From positions 1 through 8,819 of the forward strand of contig VAZS01000065.1 in NCBI GenBank assembly GCA_005884855.1: a DNA stretch of 8,819 bases. The letters run 5' to 3'. The stretch's first letter is position 1; the number at the start of each line of letters is the position of its first letter. The notes beneath the pieces are model-generated. The model worked only from the letters and a program-made list of their open reading frames with translations, was not told where the DNA came from and ran no database searches. This document shows positions 7,218 to 8,819 of this stretch, in pieces. Source of the stretch: Alphaproteobacteria bacterium (GTDB taxonomy: Bacteria > Pseudomonadota > Alphaproteobacteria > Rhizobiales > Xanthobacteraceae). The translations under genes were made by a program, and so were the position numbers.

Positions 7218-7616
7218 ATGTCAACGCACGATCCGATCAGCGATCTCATCACCCGCATCCGCAACGCGCAGATGCGCGCCAAGTCCAAGGTCTCTACGCC
7301 GGGCTCCAAGATGCGCGCCAGCGTGCTCGAGGTGCTCAAGTCCGAAGGCTATATCCGCGGCTACGCCAGCGTCGAGCATGCTTCCGGCCGTAGCGAGCTT
7401 GAGATCGAACTGAAGTATTTCGACGGCGAGCCGGTTATTCGCGAGATCGAGCGGGTGTCGAAGCCGGGGCGGCGGGTTTATGCCTCGGTGAAGAGCCTGC
7501 CGCGCGTGAACAACGGTCTTGGAATTTCGGTGTTATCGACGCCGAAGGGAATTATGGCCGACCACCAAGCGCGGGACGCGAACGTGGGCGGCGAAATTCT
7601 CTTCACGGTGTTCTGA
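7218..7616 (+). CDS. rpsH: 30S ribosomal protein S8
   Basis: Primary 16S rRNA-binding protein of the 30S platform; translational repressor of the spc operon in E. coli. It has 132 residues (130 in E. coli). It starts [20 protein letters not shown] and contains [20 protein letters not shown] and [16 protein letters not shown]. The RNA-binding signature [20 protein letters not shown] runs from residue 102; the ending is [11 protein letters not shown]. In the MADHQARDA segment the position of Q117 is usually Glu in relatives (from memory), a mild change. The start has the strongest Shine-Dalgarno in the window: AAGGAGGA at 7203-7210, seven bases upstream and overlapping the rpsN stop. Confidence 0.97.
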   Translation: MSTHDPISDLITRIRNAQMRAKSKVSTPGSKMRASVLEVLKSEGYIRGYASVEHASGRSELEIELKYFDGEPVIREIERVSKPGRRVYASVKSLPRVNNGLGISVLSTPKGIMADHQARDANVGGEILFTVF

Positions 7617-7629
7617 GAAAGGGATCAGC

Positions 7630-8163
7630 ATGTCACGGATTGGCAAGCGGCCTGTAACGGTACCGTCGGGCGTCACCGCGTCGGTCGAGGGACAGACCGT
7701 CAAGATGAAAGGGCCGAAGGGCCAGCTTCAATTCGTCGTACACGACGACGTCGAGGTGAAGTTCGAAAATGGCGAGGTCAAAGTCGCACCCAGGGTCAAG
7801 ACCAACCGCGCGCAGGCGATGTACGGCACCGCGCGCGCGCAGGTGGCGAATCTGGTTGCCGGCGTCACCAAGGGTTTCGAGAGGAAACTGGAGATTACCG
7901 GCGTCGGCTACCGTGCCGCGCTTCAGGGCAAGAACCTGCAGCTCGCGCTCGGCTACAGCCACGACGTGGTCTACAAGATCCCGGAAGGGATCGCGATCAC
8001 GGTGCCGAAGCCGACGGAAATCGTAATCGTCGGCAACGACAGCCAGCGCGTCGGCCAGGTCGCGGCCGAAATCCGCAGCTACCGTCCGCCGGAGCCTTAT
8101 AAGGGCAAGGGCGTGAAATACGCCGACGAATTCATCTTCCGCAAGGAAGGCAAGAAGAAGTAA
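7630..8163 (+). CDS. rplF: 50S ribosomal protein L6
   Basis: 50S protein near the factor-binding site and sarcin-ricin loop, built from two similar alpha/beta domains. It has 177 residues, as in E. coli. It starts [20 protein letters not shown], then [12 protein letters not shown] (about 25-36), domain 2 from about residue 85 with [20 protein letters not shown] and [13 protein letters not shown]. The signature [17 protein letters not shown] occurs at 151-167, followed by a basic tail. The ATG at 7630 uses AAAGGGA (7618-7624), five bases upstream. The frame runs open upstream to 7519 through rpsH in another frame, without L6-like residues. Gap to rpsH is 13 bases, to rplR 11. Confidence 0.97.
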   Translation: MSRIGKRPVTVPSGVTASVEGQTVKMKGPKGQLQFVVHDDVEVKFENGEVKVAPRVKTNRAQAMYGTARAQVANLVAGVTKGFERKLEITGVGYRAALQGKNLQLALGYSHDVVYKIPEGIAITVPKPTEIVIVGNDSQRVGQVAAEIRSYRPPEPYKGKGVKYADEFIFRKEGKKK

Positions 8164-8174
8164 CGGAGCCGGTC

Positions 8175-8537
8175 ATGTCGAGACTCAAGATTACGAATGC
8201 CCGGCGCAAACAACGCGTGAGGCTGTCGTTGCGCCGCTCCGCCGGGGGTCGGCCGCGTCTGTCGGTGTTCCGCTCGTCGAAGCACATTTACGCCCAGGTC
8301 ATCGACGACCTGAAAGGCGAGACGCTGGCGTCGGCCTCTTCGCTCGAGAAGACACTGCGCGAGCGCGGCAATACCGGTGCCAACATCGACGCAGCGAAGG
8401 CGGTCGGCAAATTGCTGGCCGAACGTGCGGTGAAGAACGGCGTCACCGAAGTGGTTTTCGATCGCGGCGCCTATCTTTATCACGGGCGGGTCAAGGCGCT
8501 CGCGGATGCTGCGCGCGAAAGCGGACTGAGTTTCTAA
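8175..8537 (+). CDS. rplR: 50S ribosomal protein L18
   Basis: Binds 5S rRNA with L5 and L25 in the central protuberance. It has 120 residues (117 in E. coli). The basic N-terminus [20 protein letters not shown] is followed by [20 protein letters not shown] and the C-terminal signature [20 protein letters not shown] with the usual ending ESGLSF. In that signature, the residue after RG is Ala; I remember Gly (RGGYLYHGR) in relatives, a possible single-base change. CGGAG at 8164-8168 lies six bases before the ATG. The 65-base gap to rpsE has no clear structure. Confidence 0.97.
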   Translation: MSRLKITNARRKQRVRLSLRRSAGGRPRLSVFRSSKHIYAQVIDDLKGETLASASSLEKTLRERGNTGANIDAAKAVGKLLAERAVKNGVTEVVFDRGAYLYHGRVKALADAARESGLSF

Positions 8538-8602
8538 CTGGATGAATGGACACAAGGGCAGGGGCTCTGACCTCTCAAGTCTTTTAAGGATCGGAAAACA
8601 CC

Positions 8603-8819
8603 ATGGCAGGTGAACGCGAGCGCGGTGGCGGCCACAGGGGCGGCCGGGAAGAACGCGACAGCGAGTTCGTCGACAAGCTCGTCCACATCAATCGTGTGGC
8701 GAAGGTCGTCAAGGGCGGCAAGCGCTTCGGCTTTGCGGCGCTGGTCGTGATCGGCGACCAAAAAGGCCGGGTCGGTTTTGGCCACGGCAAGGCGCGCGAA
8801 GTCCCCGAGGCGATCCGCA
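8603..8819 (+). CDS. rpsE: 30S ribosomal protein S5, N-terminal part (cut by window end)
   Basis: S5 helps shape the mRNA entry channel and decoding accuracy, and with S3 and S4 forms the mRNA helicase ring. Seventy-two codons are visible out of roughly 190. The N-terminus is a Gly/Arg/Glu-rich extension ([19 protein letters not shown]) found in relatives, then the S5 double-stranded-RNA-binding-like domain starts at about residue 20 with [39 protein letters not shown] and [12 protein letters not shown]. The KVVKGGKR loop is where spectinomycin-resistance changes occur in E. coli. AAGGA (8586-8590) and GGAA (8593-8596) precede the ATG. rpmD, rplO and secY are expected downstream. Confidence 0.97.

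Overview
The window is a stretch of the conserved bacterial str–S10–spc ribosomal protein cluster. All genes lie on the + strand: the 3' end of tuf, then rpsJ-rplC-rplD-rplW-rplB-rpsS-rplV-rpsC-rplP-rpmC-rpsQ (S10 block), then rplN-rplX-rplE-rpsN-rpsH-rplF-rplR and the 5' part of rpsE (spc block). Protein lengths and signatures point to an alphaproteobacterium of the Hyphomicrobiales, most likely the Bradyrhizobium/Rhodopseudomonas/Nitrobacter/Afipia family. The clues are the 102-residue S10, 206-residue L4, zinc-free 101-residue S14, GC-rich codon use, and an intergenic palindrome (GCCGGGACAAGCCCGGC core) of a kind I remember as very common in that family. The genus is not determined.

Layout: 1-428 is the EF-Tu C-terminal part. 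429-536 is the str/S10 gap and is almost filled by a large imperfect palindrome. 537-5541 holds eleven S10-block genes. 5542-5622 is an 81-base gap with two small hairpins, exactly where E. coli separates its S10 and spc operons. 5623-8819 holds eight spc-block genes, the last cut by the window edge. No gap exceeds 110 bases. Several junctions are overlapping or nearly so (rplC/rplD, rplD/rplW, rplN/rplX, rplX/rplE), as expected for one polycistronic unit with translational coupling. Most genes have a clear Shine-Dalgarno sequence, strongest before rpsH. No tRNA, rRNA, CRISPR array or mobile element was seen.

The one real anomaly is rpsC. Both ends of ribosomal protein S3 are well conserved, but the frame jumps from residue K38 straight to the segment that is normally about residue 96. 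This leaves a 175-residue protein lacking about 57 residues. The missing piece is most of the KH RNA-binding domain, including the GKKG loop. The reading frame is kept and all neighbours are full length. It could be a real shortened S3, a gene backed up by another copy elsewhere, or a sequencing/assembly collapse; the window alone cannot decide. Apart from this, the region is ordinary housekeeping DNA and I see no undescribed system.
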